A stretch of DNA of 64,000 bases from Streptomyces sp. NBC_01429. Its GTDB lineage: Bacteria; Actinomycetota; Actinomycetes; Streptomycetales; Streptomycetaceae. Under the pieces are notes generated by a model that saw only the letters and a list, made by a program, of their open reading frames with translations, was not told where the DNA came from and ran no database searches. Below are positions 18,696-28,082 of this stretch, piece after piece. Each line of letters starts with the position of its first letter. Positions within the stretch are counted from its first letter, which is position 1. Location of the stretch: the NCBI RefSeq assembly GCF_036231945.1, contig NZ_CP109599.1, positions 3,008,501 to 3,072,500 of the forward strand, in the 5' to 3' direction. A program made the position numbers and the translations under genes.

Positions 18696-19020
18696 CTTGA
18701 CGCGACGACTACTCCCCCCGACCGGCGGCAGGATTCGGCGTTCCGGTCGACGGGGCCCGCGGTGCGAGCGGTTCAGACCGTAATCACAGGCCCACCGGTT
18801 GTTCAAAGAAGGACATCCGGGAGGAATCGCCCTTCCGGCCCCGGGGGGCCACCCCGTTTCCGCAGGTGGGAGCCGATCGGATCAACCGGCGGGCCAAAAG
18901 ACCGCAGTTGCGGCAAAGAGACCCTTGTCTCATTTGCGCAGAAGCGGACATAAGGCAGCTAACTGCCCCTCGATCGAGGCCCTTTTGGCCGCGCGGCCAC
19001 GCCTCTGGCCAGGGCGGAGC

Positions 19021-19048
19021 GGGGCGCCGTCGGCGTCAACGGCGCCCC
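19021..19048 (-). terminator. Terminator of the rpfC-like gene
   Basis: Perfect 10-base stem GGGGCGCCGT/ACGGCGCCCC with an 8-base loop, 6 bases past the stop codon at 19055. Confidence 0.75.
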
Positions 19049-19054
19049 GTTCAC

Positions 19055-19894
19055 TCAGACCCAGCCGCCGGCGACCTTCTGGGTGCCGATCACGACGGAG
19101 AGGGATTCGCCGCCGACGACGACGGATTCACCCTGACCGGCTTCCTCACCACCCGTCACGCCGGTGAGGCTGCCGCCGGTACGGCCCGAGCCGCCGCCGC
19201 GCGAGGCGCGGTCGTCCGGCTCGCGCTCCGTACCCGAATCGGCCGACGCGCCGTCCTCGTTGGCGGCGGCGCCCCGGTGCTTGCCCTTGGAGGGCTCGGT
19301 GGTGCCGGAGCCGGAGGGGCTCGCGGAACCGGTGGCTCCGGGCGCGGGGGTGGAGGAGGACCCGGAGGTCGTGGGCTCGTCCGTCTGCGTGTCGCCCTGG
19401 TCGTCCGACGCCGAGGAGCCGGTGCCGGGGGAGGCCGAGGAGCCGCTGCCCGACTGGCCGGTGCCCTGGTCGCCCTTCCCGGAGCCGGTCACGCCCTCGA
19501 CCACTCCGCCGACGACGCCCGCGATGCCCTTCGTGAGGCCGGAGACCGTGGCGCAGCTCGACCACGCCTTGGTGCCCTGCGCCTCCAGGACCTTCTCGGC
19601 TATCAGGATCTGCTGCGAGCGGCTCGCCAGATCGGGGCTGGCCGCGTACTCCGCACCACCGAAGCTGTCCCATGCCTCCTGGGTCAGCTGGAGCCCGCCG
19701 TAGGAGCCGTTGCCGAGGTTGGCGCTCCACTGGCCGCCGCTCTCGCACTCGGCGACGCGGTCCCACGTCGAGGCTTCCGCCGCGCCGGCGCCGCTGGCGG
19801 CGAGCAGGGGGATGGCGATCGCCGACCCGGTCACCCCCGCGGCAACGAGAAGGGCAGGGGCCTGGCGAGGCCGACGATGTTTCCCGGAGCGCAT
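19055..19894 (-). CDS. Secreted Rpf-domain transglycosylase, RpfC-like, with truncated LysM
   Basis: 279 residues. Signal peptide to about 40 (ASGAGA-AEASTW). Rpf domain about 41-115 with catalytic Glu in RVAECESGGQW and SYGGLQLTQEAW. A long Gly/Ser/Thr/Glu low-complexity linker (about 120-250) follows. The C-terminus GESLSVVIGTQKVAGGWV looks like only the first helix of a LysM domain, compared with RpfA's complete copy; no continuing LysM is readable after the stop. The gene lies just upstream of rpfA in the same orientation but has its own terminator. Gene name by remembered position (S. coelicolor rpfC); left blank. Confidence 0.88.
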   Translation of the reverse strand: MRSGKHRRPRQAPALLVAAGVTGSAIAIPLLAASGAGAAEASTWDRVAECESGGQWSANLGNGSYGGLQLTQEAWDSFGGAEYAASPDLASRSQQILIAEKVLEAQGTKAWSSCATVSGLTKGIAGVVGGVVEGVTGSGKGDQGTGQSGSGSSASPGTGSSASDDQGDTQTDEPTTSGSSSTPAPGATGSASPSGSGTTEPSKGKHRGAAANEDGASADSGTEREPDDRASRGGGSGRTGGSLTGVTGGEEAGQGESVVVGGESLSVVIGTQKVAGGWV

Positions 19895-20019
19895 GCGGTT
19901 GCCTTCCGTCTGACTGTCAGTTCGACCCGGCGTGGAACTGCTGAGTCGTCGTGAACGTAGCGGTACTCGAACGCTTGTCACAAGTCGATGCAGCGGAGAT
20001 CACGCAAAAGTCACAGTCT

Positions 20020-20032
20020 TGACGGACCGTCA
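20020..20032. promoter_or_regulatory. Palindrome upstream of the rpfC-like gene
   Basis: TGACGGACCGTCA is a 6-1-6 perfect inverted repeat in the 180-base leader region between the P450 stop and the rpfC-like start. A shorter one, CTTGTCACAAG, lies at about 19974-19984. Possible regulator sites; no protein can be assigned. Confidence 0.35.
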
Positions 20033-20074
20033 GAGAATTGCCGTCGGATTGTCCTTTTCCGGGCCGCCGCGCTA

Positions 20075-21343
20075 TCAGCCGGACAATGGCGTGAACTGCA
20101 CCGGAAGTGTGCGCAATCCACGCATGATGAGCCCGCCGCGCCATCGCAAATCGGCAGGATCTTCCGCAAGCCGCACATCGGGAAGGCGCGTCAGCAGGGT
20201 CGCGAGCGCGGTCTGCCCCTCCACTCTCGCCAGCGGCGCGCCGAGGCAGTAGTGGATGCCGTGCCCGTACCCGAGGTGCTGATTGTCACGCCGGGCGAGG
20301 TCCAGGACATCGGGGTCGGCGAAGCGCTCCGGGTCCCGGTCGGCGGCGGCGAGCACCACCAGCACGGGGTCGCCCGCCTCGATCCGCTGCCCGCCCAGGG
20401 TGAGCGGCTCGGTGGCGTACCGCCAGGTCGCCAGCTCCACCGGACCGTCGTACCGCAGGAGTTCCTCGACCCCCGTGGCCAGCAGCCCGGTCTCCCCGGC
20501 CGCGAGCGAATCCTGGAGCCGGGTCCGCTGCTCCGGATTCCGCATAAGCGTGTACATGCCATTGCCGATGAGATTGACCGTCGTCTCAAAACCGGCAAAC
20601 AGGATGATGAAAGCCATCGCGGCGGCCTCATTCTCCGTGAGGTGTTCGCCGTGGTCGCTCGACCTGATCAGATCGGAAATCAGATCGTCGCCGGGATTCG
20701 CCCTTTTACGGTGGATCAGCTCGGCCAGATAACCGCGCATCTTCTTCACGGAACGTGCCACTCCGCCGCGCGGCCCACCACCGTGTCCCGGCTTTGAATG
20801 TCGCAGCATCATGCCGGCCCAGTCGCGAAAGTCGTCCTGGTCCTCCGGCGGCACCCCGAGGAGATCGCAGATCGCGTAGATGGGGAGCGGGAACGCGAAA
20901 TCATGGATCAGATCCGCCTCGCCCCGGGCGGCGAAACCGTCGATCAGCCGGTCCGTCAGTTCCTGTACGCGCGGGGCGAATACGGCGACCCTGCGGGGCG
21001 TGAACGCCTTGGCCACCAGCCGGCGCAGCCGGGTGTGGTCGGGCGGGTCGATGTTCAGCAGATGCGTCATCAGCTCCGCCTTGCGCTCGCCCGGAATGCC
21101 CGTCCTGCCCTTGGCGTGGGCGGGCCCCGCGTGGTGCGCGGAGTTCTTGGAGAGCCGCGTGTCGGCGAGCGCCTGCCGGGCGTCCCCGTACCGCGTCACG
21201 AGCCACGCCTCGACCCCGCTGGGCAGCTGGGTCCTGCGCACCGGGGCGTGCTCACGCAGCCAGGCGTACGCGGGGTAGGGGTCGGTGGCGAACTCCCAGC
21301 TGAAGAGCGCGGGGACGGGGTGGTTCTCATACGTGTCGGGCAC
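20075..21343 (-). CDS. Cytochrome P450 (CYP107-like)
   Basis: 422-residue soluble class I P450. I-helix oxygen-binding motif AGFETT (Thr conserved) near residue 247, K-helix ExxR in EELLR, and the heme-ligand loop YGHGIHYCLGAPLAR with Cys near 363. LNIDPPDHTRLRRLVAKAFTPRRV is the usual C-helix region. GTG 21343 is the only plausible start although the GGAGG lies immediately against it. No ferredoxin or biosynthetic genes adjoin, so the substrate is open. It resembles S. coelicolor CYP107P1 by remembered position. Confidence 0.93.
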   Translation of the reverse strand: MPDTYENHPVPALFSWEFATDPYPAYAWLREHAPVRRTQLPSGVEAWLVTRYGDARQALADTRLSKNSAHHAGPAHAKGRTGIPGERKAELMTHLLNIDPPDHTRLRRLVAKAFTPRRVAVFAPRVQELTDRLIDGFAARGEADLIHDFAFPLPIYAICDLLGVPPEDQDDFRDWAGMMLRHSKPGHGGGPRGGVARSVKKMRGYLAELIHRKRANPGDDLISDLIRSSDHGEHLTENEAAAMAFIILFAGFETTVNLIGNGMYTLMRNPEQRTRLQDSLAAGETGLLATGVEELLRYDGPVELATWRYATEPLTLGGQRIEAGDPVLVVLAAADRDPERFADPDVLDLARRDNQHLGYGHGIHYCLGAPLARVEGQTALATLLTRLPDVRLAEDPADLRWRGGLIMRGLRTLPVQFTPLSG

Positions 21344-21462
21344 CCTCCGACCGTAGCCGCCGGGGCGACGCGGGCTACGGCCGGAGGGGACGGCCGGAGG
21401 GACGGCCGGAGAGGACCGCCGGAAGCACGGGACGGGACCGGCGCGGCCCCGTCCGTACCCGG

Positions 21463-22668
21463 CTACGCCGTGACGCGCTCGCGCAGGGCCGCCAGTTCCC
21501 CGTACATCACGTCACCGGGGCAGTCGGTCTCCATCCAGTCGCGGTGGCCGCTGATGGAGCGGACGTCCTTCGTGACGCCGTTGACGGGGTTGACGTAGGT
21601 GAGCTCCGCCGCCGGGTCCAGGCCGTGCAGCCGCGCCACCGCGGAGACGAGCCGGGTGAGCGCGTCGCTCGCCGCCACGGTCGGCCCCTCCTCCGTCAGG
21701 TCTCCGAGCAGGGCGATACCGAGGTTCCCGGAGTTGAACCCGCCGACGTGGAAGGCGGTCACCAGATCGCCGTCCGCGTCATGGGCCGGAAGGCCCTCGT
21801 CGCCCGAGTAGCGCCCCTCGTAGATGACGCCGTCCGCGTCGATGAGGAAGTGGTAGCCGATGTCGCCCCAGTCGTTGTCGATGGCGTGGAACTCGTAGAT
21901 CGCCCGCACCGTGGCCGCCGGGTCGGGATCGGCGTTGACGGTGTCGGTGTGGTGGACCGTGACGGTCTGGAAGGGGTAGTAGACCCGCGGGGAGTTCTCC
22001 GTGCCGTCCGGGTTGAGGCGCTTGGACTCGTCGGCGCCCCAGGCCGCGCGCGACCGGTAGGCGACTCCCCGCACGCGGGTGGTGTCCTTCGGGACCGCGA
22101 CACCGTGCCGCGGGCCCTTCGTGGTGTCGATGGCGAGCGAGCGTACGCCGGTGACCCCCTTGGCGGCCTTCAGCACGTAGCCGGCCGCACCGCCGGCGGC
22201 TACCAGCGCCACGCCGCCGTTGGCCGGTGAGCAGCCGCCGCCGAGCGGCTTCCACGCGCCCTGGCCGCCGTCGGGCCGCCGGAGACGGATCTCGGCGCCG
22301 TCGGCGGGCCCGTCCCAGCGCACCCCGACATGGCCGATGGGGAAGTCGGCCTCGACCGGCCGCTCACCGGTGGCCGCCTGGGAACGGGTCTCGGGGAAGG
22401 TCTCGACACTCTCGCCGGGACCGGCGCTCACGCCGTTGCCCTGGCCGTTTCCCGTGGTGTCGGCCGCGCTGTCCTTCGTGCCGTCGGCCGGGGCCGCCGA
22501 GACGATGGGGGTGACGACGGCCGCCGCCGCCACCGCCCCGGCGGCGCCGATCACGCCCCGCCGGGAGAACCGGGACTTGACGCGGTGGGAGGAGGGGGGC
22601 GGAGCGGAAGAAGGAGAGCCGGCCGCCTCGGGGGCGGCGGGCGAGGGCTCTGTGGGGAGAGCGGGCAT
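21463..22668 (-). CDS. Secreted peptidoglycan-recognition/N-acetylmuramoyl-L-alanine amidase
   Basis: 401 residues. Twin-arginine signal (KSRFSRRGVIGAAGAVAAAAV, about 30-50), a variable N-terminal region, then a PGRP/Amidase_2 domain (about 200-401). Zinc ligands: His in TVTVHHTDT, His in FHAIDNDWGDIGYHFLI, and Cys/His in SGHRDWMETDCPGD; GRYSGDEGLPAH is also typical. It would cut the amide between MurNAc and L-Ala outside the membrane. ATG 22668. Located among cell-wall genes (rpfA, rpfC) but transcribed alone after mazG. Confidence 0.92.
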   Translation of the reverse strand: MPALPTEPSPAAPEAAGSPSSAPPPSSHRVKSRFSRRGVIGAAGAVAAAAVVTPIVSAAPADGTKDSAADTTGNGQGNGVSAGPGESVETFPETRSQAATGERPVEADFPIGHVGVRWDGPADGAEIRLRRPDGGQGAWKPLGGGCSPANGGVALVAAGGAAGYVLKAAKGVTGVRSLAIDTTKGPRHGVAVPKDTTRVRGVAYRSRAAWGADESKRLNPDGTENSPRVYYPFQTVTVHHTDTVNADPDPAATVRAIYEFHAIDNDWGDIGYHFLIDADGVIYEGRYSGDEGLPAHDADGDLVTAFHVGGFNSGNLGIALLGDLTEEGPTVAASDALTRLVSAVARLHGLDPAAELTYVNPVNGVTKDVRSISGHRDWMETDCPGDVMYGELAALRERVTA

Positions 22669-22813
22669 GAGGGCGGCACCTTTCAAGTTCCGTGCGCCGC
22701 ACGGGCGTCGGCCCGCGCGGGGATGCTGGAACGCGAAGGCTACAAGAACCTGTAGGGCCCACCGCCCCTTCCCCCCGCGCCCGTACGGGGAAGCCGGCTC
22801 TCTTGTTACGAGG

Positions 22814-23797
22814 CTATGACGCGAGGCCCTCGGCGGCGCGGATCGCGTCCCGGTACGTCCGGGAGGCCGCGCGCAGGGCCGTCTCCGGGTCGACGCCCGC
22901 CTCTTCGGCGCGGACGACCAGCGCGAGCAGTTCGTACCCGATCCCCTCGCCCCCGGGCGGCGCGACGTCCAGCCCGGCGGTGCGGACCCGGCCGGCGAGC
23001 TTGGCGGCGAGCGCCAGCCCCGGCTGCCCGAGCGGCACGCCGTCGGTGACCGAGTCGCGTCGCTTCTCCTCCGCCTTCCTGCGGAGCCAGTGCGCCTTGA
23101 CGTCCTCGGGGGTCTCGGCCGTCTCGTCGCCGAAGACATGGGGGTGGCGGTGGATCAGCTTGTCCACGATGGTGCCCGCGACATCGTCGACGGAGAACGG
23201 CTCGTCCGGGTCGTCCTCGGCGATCCTGGCGTGGAAGACGACCTGGAGGAGCACGTCCCCCAGCTCCTCGCGCAGTTCGTCGCGGTCGCCGTCCTCGATC
23301 GCCTCGACCAGCTCGTACGCCTCCTCGATGGCGTACTTGGCGAGCCCCCGGTGCGTCTGGACCGACGACCACGGGCACTGGGCCCTGATCCGGTCCATGA
23401 CCTGGACGAGATCGAGCAGTCTGGCGCCCGGCAGATCGTACGAACCGGGGAGCAGCTCCAGATCGGGCATCCGGACCCGGCCCGACCCGGCCAGCCTGGC
23501 CAGCCCGTCGGTGAGCCTCGCGTCCGTCCCCTCCCCCTCGGCGGCGGGCAGGACCACGACCGTACGGCCGCCGGCGCAGGCGTCGACCAGCTCCTCGGCG
23601 CCGGGTGCGGCGTGCTCGACGGTGATCCCGGCGTCGCGCAGATACGGCAGCTGCGGATGGCGGGCGTCGGCGCACAGCACCCGGTCCGCCTCGTGCAGCG
23701 TCTGCCAGGCGGGCCAGGACAGCAGTCCGGGCGCGACCCGGTGGCTGGCGGTCAGCAGGACGATACGGCCGGGGGCCCCGGGAGCTTCATGTGTCAC
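22814..23797 (-). CDS. mazG: Nucleoside triphosphate pyrophosphohydrolase MazG
   Basis: 327 residues. The C-terminal part is a MazG all-alpha NTP-PPase: CPWSSVQTHRGLAKYAIEEAYELVEAI and the metal-binding EExxE/ExxD set in ELREELGDVLLQVVFHARI, with KLIHRHPHVFGD. It houses-cleans non-canonical NTPs and may lower ppGpp in starvation. The N-terminal ~120 residues (TASHRVAPGLLSWPAWQTL) look like the tetrapyrrole-methylase-like extension often fused to MazG. GTG at 23795-23797. The GAGAGG ribosome site directly abuts it. Confidence 0.92.
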   Translation of the reverse strand: MTHEAPGAPGRIVLLTASHRVAPGLLSWPAWQTLHEADRVLCADARHPQLPYLRDAGITVEHAAPGAEELVDACAGGRTVVVLPAAEGEGTDARLTDGLARLAGSGRVRMPDLELLPGSYDLPGARLLDLVQVMDRIRAQCPWSSVQTHRGLAKYAIEEAYELVEAIEDGDRDELREELGDVLLQVVFHARIAEDDPDEPFSVDDVAGTIVDKLIHRHPHVFGDETAETPEDVKAHWLRRKAEEKRRDSVTDGVPLGQPGLALAAKLAGRVRTAGLDVAPPGGEGIGYELLALVVRAEEAGVDPETALRAASRTYRDAIRAAEGLAS

Positions 23798-23863
23798 CTC
23801 TCGAACCTACCGCCGGAGGCGAGCAGCTGATCGCCGGGGCCACGACCGGCCACGGGCCGCCGC

Positions 23864-24520
23864 TCAGGCGCCCGTCGGCTGCTCCTCGGTGGCCTCACGG
23901 GTGACCTGGGTGATCCAGGACTGCTTGGCCTCCGTCAGCCTGACCTCCTTCTCGTCCCAGCTGCCGTAGCGCGGATTGACGTCGACCCCGAGCTTCTTCG
24001 ACGTCGCCGTCAGATCGGCGAGTGCCGTCTGCACGCCCTGCGGTGTCGACGTGTCCGCGCCGAGCGCCTTCGCCAGCTTGTCGAACAGCACCTCACGGCG
24101 GATCGCGGTGTCGATCTGGTCCGAGGTGAGCGCGCGCTGCTGGAGCTGCGTCTCGGTGAACTGCCGCTCCCCGCCCGACCCCGCGACGGCCTGCTCCCGG
24201 ATGGCCTGGACCTCCTTGCGGCTGACCTTCACCCCGGCGTCGTCGGCGGACCGCTGGAGGATCCGGTCGAAGATCATGTTGTTCAGCTTGGCCTGGCCGA
24301 GCTGTCCGGTGTTCTTGATGAGCTGGTCGGCATAGGGCGCGGACCGCTGCGCCGACCGTACGTCCCGTACCTCGGCCTGGAGCGCGGACACCTCGATCCG
24401 CTGGCCGCCCACGACCGCCGCCGCTCCGGCGTGGGAGTCGTTGCCGCAGGCGGTGAGCAGTGGGGCCGCGGCGAGAAGCGCGACGGAGAAGGAGATCGCG
24501 GTGCGACGACGGCGGTGCAA
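23864..24520 (-). CDS. SurA N-terminal-domain lipoprotein
   Basis: 218-residue lipoprotein with lipobox LLTAC after a short hydrophobic signal, then a SurA_N-type chaperone domain (VVGGQRIEVSALQAEVRDV, NNMIFDRILQRSADDAGVKVS). Likely an extracytoplasmic folding factor without a peptidyl-prolyl isomerase domain. TTG 24518-24520 is chosen because GGGAGG (24527-24532) has 6-base spacing; upstream in-frame starts would place charged residues before the signal. Immediately followed by mazG on the same strand (66 bases). Confidence 0.85.
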   Translation of the reverse strand: MHRRRRTAISFSVALLAAAPLLTACGNDSHAGAAAVVGGQRIEVSALQAEVRDVRSAQRSAPYADQLIKNTGQLGQAKLNNMIFDRILQRSADDAGVKVSRKEVQAIREQAVAGSGGERQFTETQLQQRALTSDQIDTAIRREVLFDKLAKALGADTSTPQGVQTALADLTATSKKLGVDVNPRYGSWDEKEVRLTEAKQSWITQVTREATEEQPTGA

Positions 24521-24778
24521 AGGGGGCCTCCCGGCGTGATTGTGCGGCGATGCACAAGACCTTGCGGTGATCGATGTTAGGCAGTCGGCGTGGCCTGGGC
24601 CACTGGTTGGACAACGATTCACCGAGAGATTGGGGTGCGCGTGCGGACACCGGTCCTCGCGGTCGGGGCGCCGGCCGGCTCCGGGCCGCGCCGTTCACCC
24701 GTAAGTCATCTGCCCGGAAGCCCTGTTCACCCGGCGGACGACGCCCCGTTCACCGAGCGCCGCCTAGTGTCCTTCCGC

Positions 24779-25951
24779 ATGACGCACGCGACACTGGCCC
24801 GGGTCCAGGATCCGGATCCGGGCCCCGGGCCGGCAGGCCGCCGGGACCCGGCGGCGCTCCCGGCCGCCCCCGCCCCGAAGCCCGACCGGATGCGCGCCCT
24901 GGACGGGCTGCGCATCCTGGCGGCGCTCATGGTCTGCCTCTACCACTACACGGGCAGAGGCGGGCAGATCACCGAGGTCTGGGGGCAGTCCCCCAAGGAG
25001 CTGTTCCCGGGGCTGTCGGCGCTCGCCGTGTACGGCTGCCTGGGCGTGCAGGTCTTCTTCGTCATCAGCGGCTTCGTCATCTGCATGAGCAGTTGGGGGC
25101 GCTCCCTCGGCGACTTCTTCCGCTCGCGCGTCTCGCGGCTCTATCCCGCGTACTGGGCGGCCATCGTCCTCGTCACCGCCGCCTGTGTCGTACTCCCCTC
25201 GGTCAGCGAGCCGCTGCGGCTGAACGAGATCCTGGTGAATCTGACGATGCTCCAGCAGCCGGTGGGCGTGCACCGGGTGCTCGGGGTGTGCTGGACCCTG
25301 TGGGTCGAGGCGCGCTTCTATCTGCTCTTCGCGCTGTTCGTGGTGTGGAAGGGCGTCACCTACCGCCGGGTGGTGGTCTTCTGCTGCCTGTGGACGGTGG
25401 CGGCGGCGCTGTCCGCCGTCACCGACGTGCCGCTCGTGGCGGAGATCGTGATGCCGCAGTACGCGCCGTTCTTCGTCGGCGGGCTCGCGCTCTATCTGAT
25501 CCACCGGTACGGCGGCGATCTGCTGCTCTGGGGCATCGTCGCGACCAGCTGGCTGCTCGGCCAGCACTTCGCGACCGTCGCGCTGTGGAGCCCGGGAGCC
25601 ACCCAGGTCTTCCAGCCCCGCTCCCCGCACGTGATCCTGCTGATCGTCACCTTCGCCTTCGCGTCGGTCGCGGCGGTGGCGCTGGGGTGGCTGCGCTGGG
25701 CGAACTGGCGCTGGCTGACCTTCGCGGGGGCGCTCACGTACCCCTTCTACCTGGTCCACGAGCATCTGGGATGGTTCGCGATCAGCGTCCTGCACCGGCA
25801 CTTCGGCGTACCGGCGGGCGTGACGCTGGGGGCGACGATCGTGGGCATGCTCGTCCTCGCCCGGCTGATCCACCGGCTGGTGGAGAAGCCGTTCGGCCCG
25901 CGGCTGAAGCGGACGATGAAGCTACAGGCGGGACGGATGCGGGCGGCGTAG
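24779..25951 (+). CDS. Acyltransferase family 3 integral membrane protein
   Basis: 390 residues, about ten hydrophobic helices. RMRALDGLRILAALMVCLYHY carries the conserved His of acyltransferase-3 proteins; GVQVFFVISGFVI and FFRSRVSRLYPAYWAAI follow as in OafA-type O-acetylases. It would acetylate or succinylate a polysaccharide or lipid at the membrane. ATG 24779 lacks a Shine-Dalgarno; TAGTGT at 24765-24770 is a possible -10, so the message could be leaderless. Its 3' end overlaps the convergent GtrA gene by 30 bases. Confidence 0.88.
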   Translation: MTHATLARVQDPDPGPGPAGRRDPAALPAAPAPKPDRMRALDGLRILAALMVCLYHYTGRGGQITEVWGQSPKELFPGLSALAVYGCLGVQVFFVISGFVICMSSWGRSLGDFFRSRVSRLYPAYWAAIVLVTAACVVLPSVSEPLRLNEILVNLTMLQQPVGVHRVLGVCWTLWVEARFYLLFALFVVWKGVTYRRVVVFCCLWTVAAALSAVTDVPLVAEIVMPQYAPFFVGGLALYLIHRYGGDLLLWGIVATSWLLGQHFATVALWSPGATQVFQPRSPHVILLIVTFAFASVAAVALGWLRWANWRWLTFAGALTYPFYLVHEHLGWFAISVLHRHFGVPAGVTLGATIVGMLVLARLIHRLVEKPFGPRLKRTMKLQAGRMRAA

Positions 25952-26368
25952 TTCCTGGTCGGGGCCGGGGCCGGGCTCCCGGCCCTCGGTGGGCTCGTGC
26001 TCCGGGCGGAGCATGATCAGGCGGGAGACCGCGAAGGTGATGGGGACGGCCACCGCCGCCGTGATCAGCGGCGAGTAGCGGCTGCTGTAGTGCGCGACGT
26101 CCACCAGCAGATAGACCCCGGCCGTGGTGATGACGAAGTTCGCCGCGTTGGTCAGCGGGAAGAGCAGGAACTTCCGCCAGGTCGGCCGGGTCCGGTAGGT
26201 GAACCGGCTGTTGAGGAAGAACGAGCCGGTCATGCTCAGCACGAACGCCACGACGTGCGAGACGACGTACGGCAGCCGGTGCAGGAGGAGCAGATAGCAG
26301 CCGTAGTACGTGCCGGTGTTGACCACCCCGACCAACGCGAATCTGACCAGCTGGATCCGGACCGTCAT
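25922..26368 (-). CDS. GtrA family membrane protein
   Basis: 148 residues with four TM helices; begins VRFALVGVVNTGTYYGCYLLL, with VLSMTGSFFLNSRFTYR conserved in GtrA proteins, which flip or transfer undecaprenyl-linked sugars. Overlaps the 3' end of the acyltransferase gene tail to tail, so the C-terminal 9 residues are encoded opposite acyltransferase codons. Neighbouring acyltransferase suggests a shared role in cell-surface glycan decoration; inference only. Confidence 0.85.
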   Translation of the reverse strand: MTVRIQLVRFALVGVVNTGTYYGCYLLLLHRLPYVVSHVVAFVLSMTGSFFLNSRFTYRTRPTWRKFLLFPLTNAANFVITTAGVYLLVDVAHYSSRYSPLITAAVAVPITFAVSRLIMLRPEHEPTEGREPGPGPDQELRRPHPSRL

Positions 26369-26510
26369 CTGCGTACGCGCTCTCCCTGGACTCCGGCGTC
26401 ACGGGGATGACGGCCACGAGGAGTGTGGCACAGCGCGGGGTGTCCGTCTTGTCCGCACCGCGCCCGGCCGCGCCGCGCCCCCGGCTTCCGCGTCTGCCCC
26501 GGCTGCCGCC

Positions 26511-28082
26511 TCAGCCCCGGAACTGCTGCTGGCGGTCGAGCGCGCGCCGGATCTCGGCGGGCAGCGGGTGGTAGGGGCCGTAGACCCGCTCGGTGTCCCA
26601 GAGCAGATTCTGCAACTGCTGCCGCGCGCCCGTGTGGTCCCCCGTCGCCAGCAGCAGATTGCCGATGCGCTGACGGATCTCGAAGGCGCGCCCGGGGTCG
26701 CCGCCCGGTGGCGGCAGCGCGTGTCCGTTCGTCCGGTACGTCTCGTAGTAAGGGAGGAGCGCGCGGTACTCCGCCAGCGCGGCGCTCGCCTCGCCGAGCT
26801 GCTCCAGACAGAGCGCGGCGTCGTAGCGGAACCCCAGCGCCTGCGGGTCCGCCGCTCCCGCCTCCGCGCTCCGGTCGTCGGCGAGCCGGCGCAGCTCGGG
26901 GAGCGCGCGGCGGTACTGGCCGTCGTCCAGCAGCGTCGACGCGTACTGCTTGCGCAGGATGCGGACCACCGGGGAGCGCTCCCCGTGCTCGACGGCCGCG
27001 GCCGGGAGGATGGAGCCCAGGATGTCCACGGCGCGGGTGATGCTGCCCTCGCCGAGCAGCCGCTTGACCTCGTCGACGGCCGCCGCGACATCGGGCCGCC
27101 CCGCGGCGGGCGCCGGGGCCCGCTGCGGTACGGGGGCGGGCGCGGGCGGCGGGGCGGCGGCGCGGTCGGGCCAGGGCGCGTGCGGGCGGGTGAAGGGGCG
27201 GGTCGGGTCGAGCGGGCCCGCCGGGGGGCCGCCCGGGACGTGGCCGGAGCGCGGCAGCAGCGGGCTGAGCTGCTCGTACACCTCCTGCGCGCCGGACGGG
27301 CGGTGCTGGGGGTCCTTGGCGAGCAGCCGCAGGACGAGCGTTTCGAGCTGCTCGGGCGTCTCGGGTCTGATCCGGCGGACGGGCAGCGGCGGCTCGTGCA
27401 GATGGCGGTGCAGCACACCGAGCGCGGTGGAGCCCGCGAACGGGACGTTGCCGCTGAGCAGTTCGTGGAGGAGCACGCCGAGGGCGTAGAGATCGGTGTA
27501 CGGGCCGACGGCGCCGCCCATCGCCTGCTCGGGCGCCATGTAGGCGGGGCTGCCGATGGGCGAGCCGGTGTGGGTGAGGCGGGTGGTGTCCCGGTCGATG
27601 ACGGAGGCGACGCCGAGGTCGAGGACCGTGATCGAACCGTCGGGTCTGACCATCACATTGCGCGGCTTGAGGTCGCGGTGGACGATCGGCACGGCGTGCA
27701 CGGCGGCGAGTACGGCGCACAGCTGGGCGGCGACCGAGACGGCCCACTGCCAGGGGTACGGGTCGTGCTCGGCGAGATGGTCGGCGAGGTCGGCGCCCTC
27801 CACGTACTGCATGACGAGGTAGAGGTCCTCGCCGTCGCTGCCCGCGTCGTGGACGGTGACCAGGCCGGGGTGGTCGACCTGGGCGGTGACGCGGCACTCG
27901 CGGACGAAGCGGCGGCGCATCTCCTCGGCGGCGGTGGCGGCGGCCATCCGGTCGGGGCGCAGCAGCTTCACGGCGACCCGCCGGTCGAGGCGCTGGTCGT
28001 ACGCCGTCCAGACCTGGCCCATGCCGCCCTGGCCGATGACGGTGGACAGCTCGTAACGGCCGCCGATGACGCGTCCGTTCAC
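26511..28082 (-). CDS. Cytosolic Hanks-type Ser/Thr protein kinase with C-terminal helical region
   Basis: 523 residues. Kinase domain about 6-265: glycine loop GQGGMGQVW, Lys in VAVKLLR, catalytic HRDLKPRN, DLGVAS in place of the more usual DFG, and APE in YMAPEQ. Pro/Ala-rich linker (about 280-330), then TPR-like helical region to the end (about 335-520). There is no TM segment or PASTA domain, so it is not PknB-like. GTG 28082 overlaps the stop of the upstream membrane-protein gene by four bases, so that protein may be its sensor or substrate. Confidence 0.92.
   Translation of the reverse strand: MNGRVIGGRYELSTVIGQGGMGQVWTAYDQRLDRRVAVKLLRPDRMAAATAAEEMRRRFVRECRVTAQVDHPGLVTVHDAGSDGEDLYLVMQYVEGADLADHLAEHDPYPWQWAVSVAAQLCAVLAAVHAVPIVHRDLKPRNVMVRPDGSITVLDLGVASVIDRDTTRLTHTGSPIGSPAYMAPEQAMGGAVGPYTDLYALGVLLHELLSGNVPFAGSTALGVLHRHLHEPPLPVRRIRPETPEQLETLVLRLLAKDPQHRPSGAQEVYEQLSPLLPRSGHVPGGPPAGPLDPTRPFTRPHAPWPDRAAAPPPAPAPVPQRAPAPAAGRPDVAAAVDEVKRLLGEGSITRAVDILGSILPAAAVEHGERSPVVRILRKQYASTLLDDGQYRRALPELRRLADDRSAEAGAADPQALGFRYDAALCLEQLGEASAALAEYRALLPYYETYRTNGHALPPPGGDPGRAFEIRQRIGNLLLATGDHTGARQQLQNLLWDTERVYGPYHPLPAEIRRALDRQQQFRG

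Noticed and set aside
18696..19020. A second riboswitch in the rpfA-rpfC interval
   Set aside because: No repeat of the aptamer blocks is seen; only presumed promoter sequence and the rpfC terminator.
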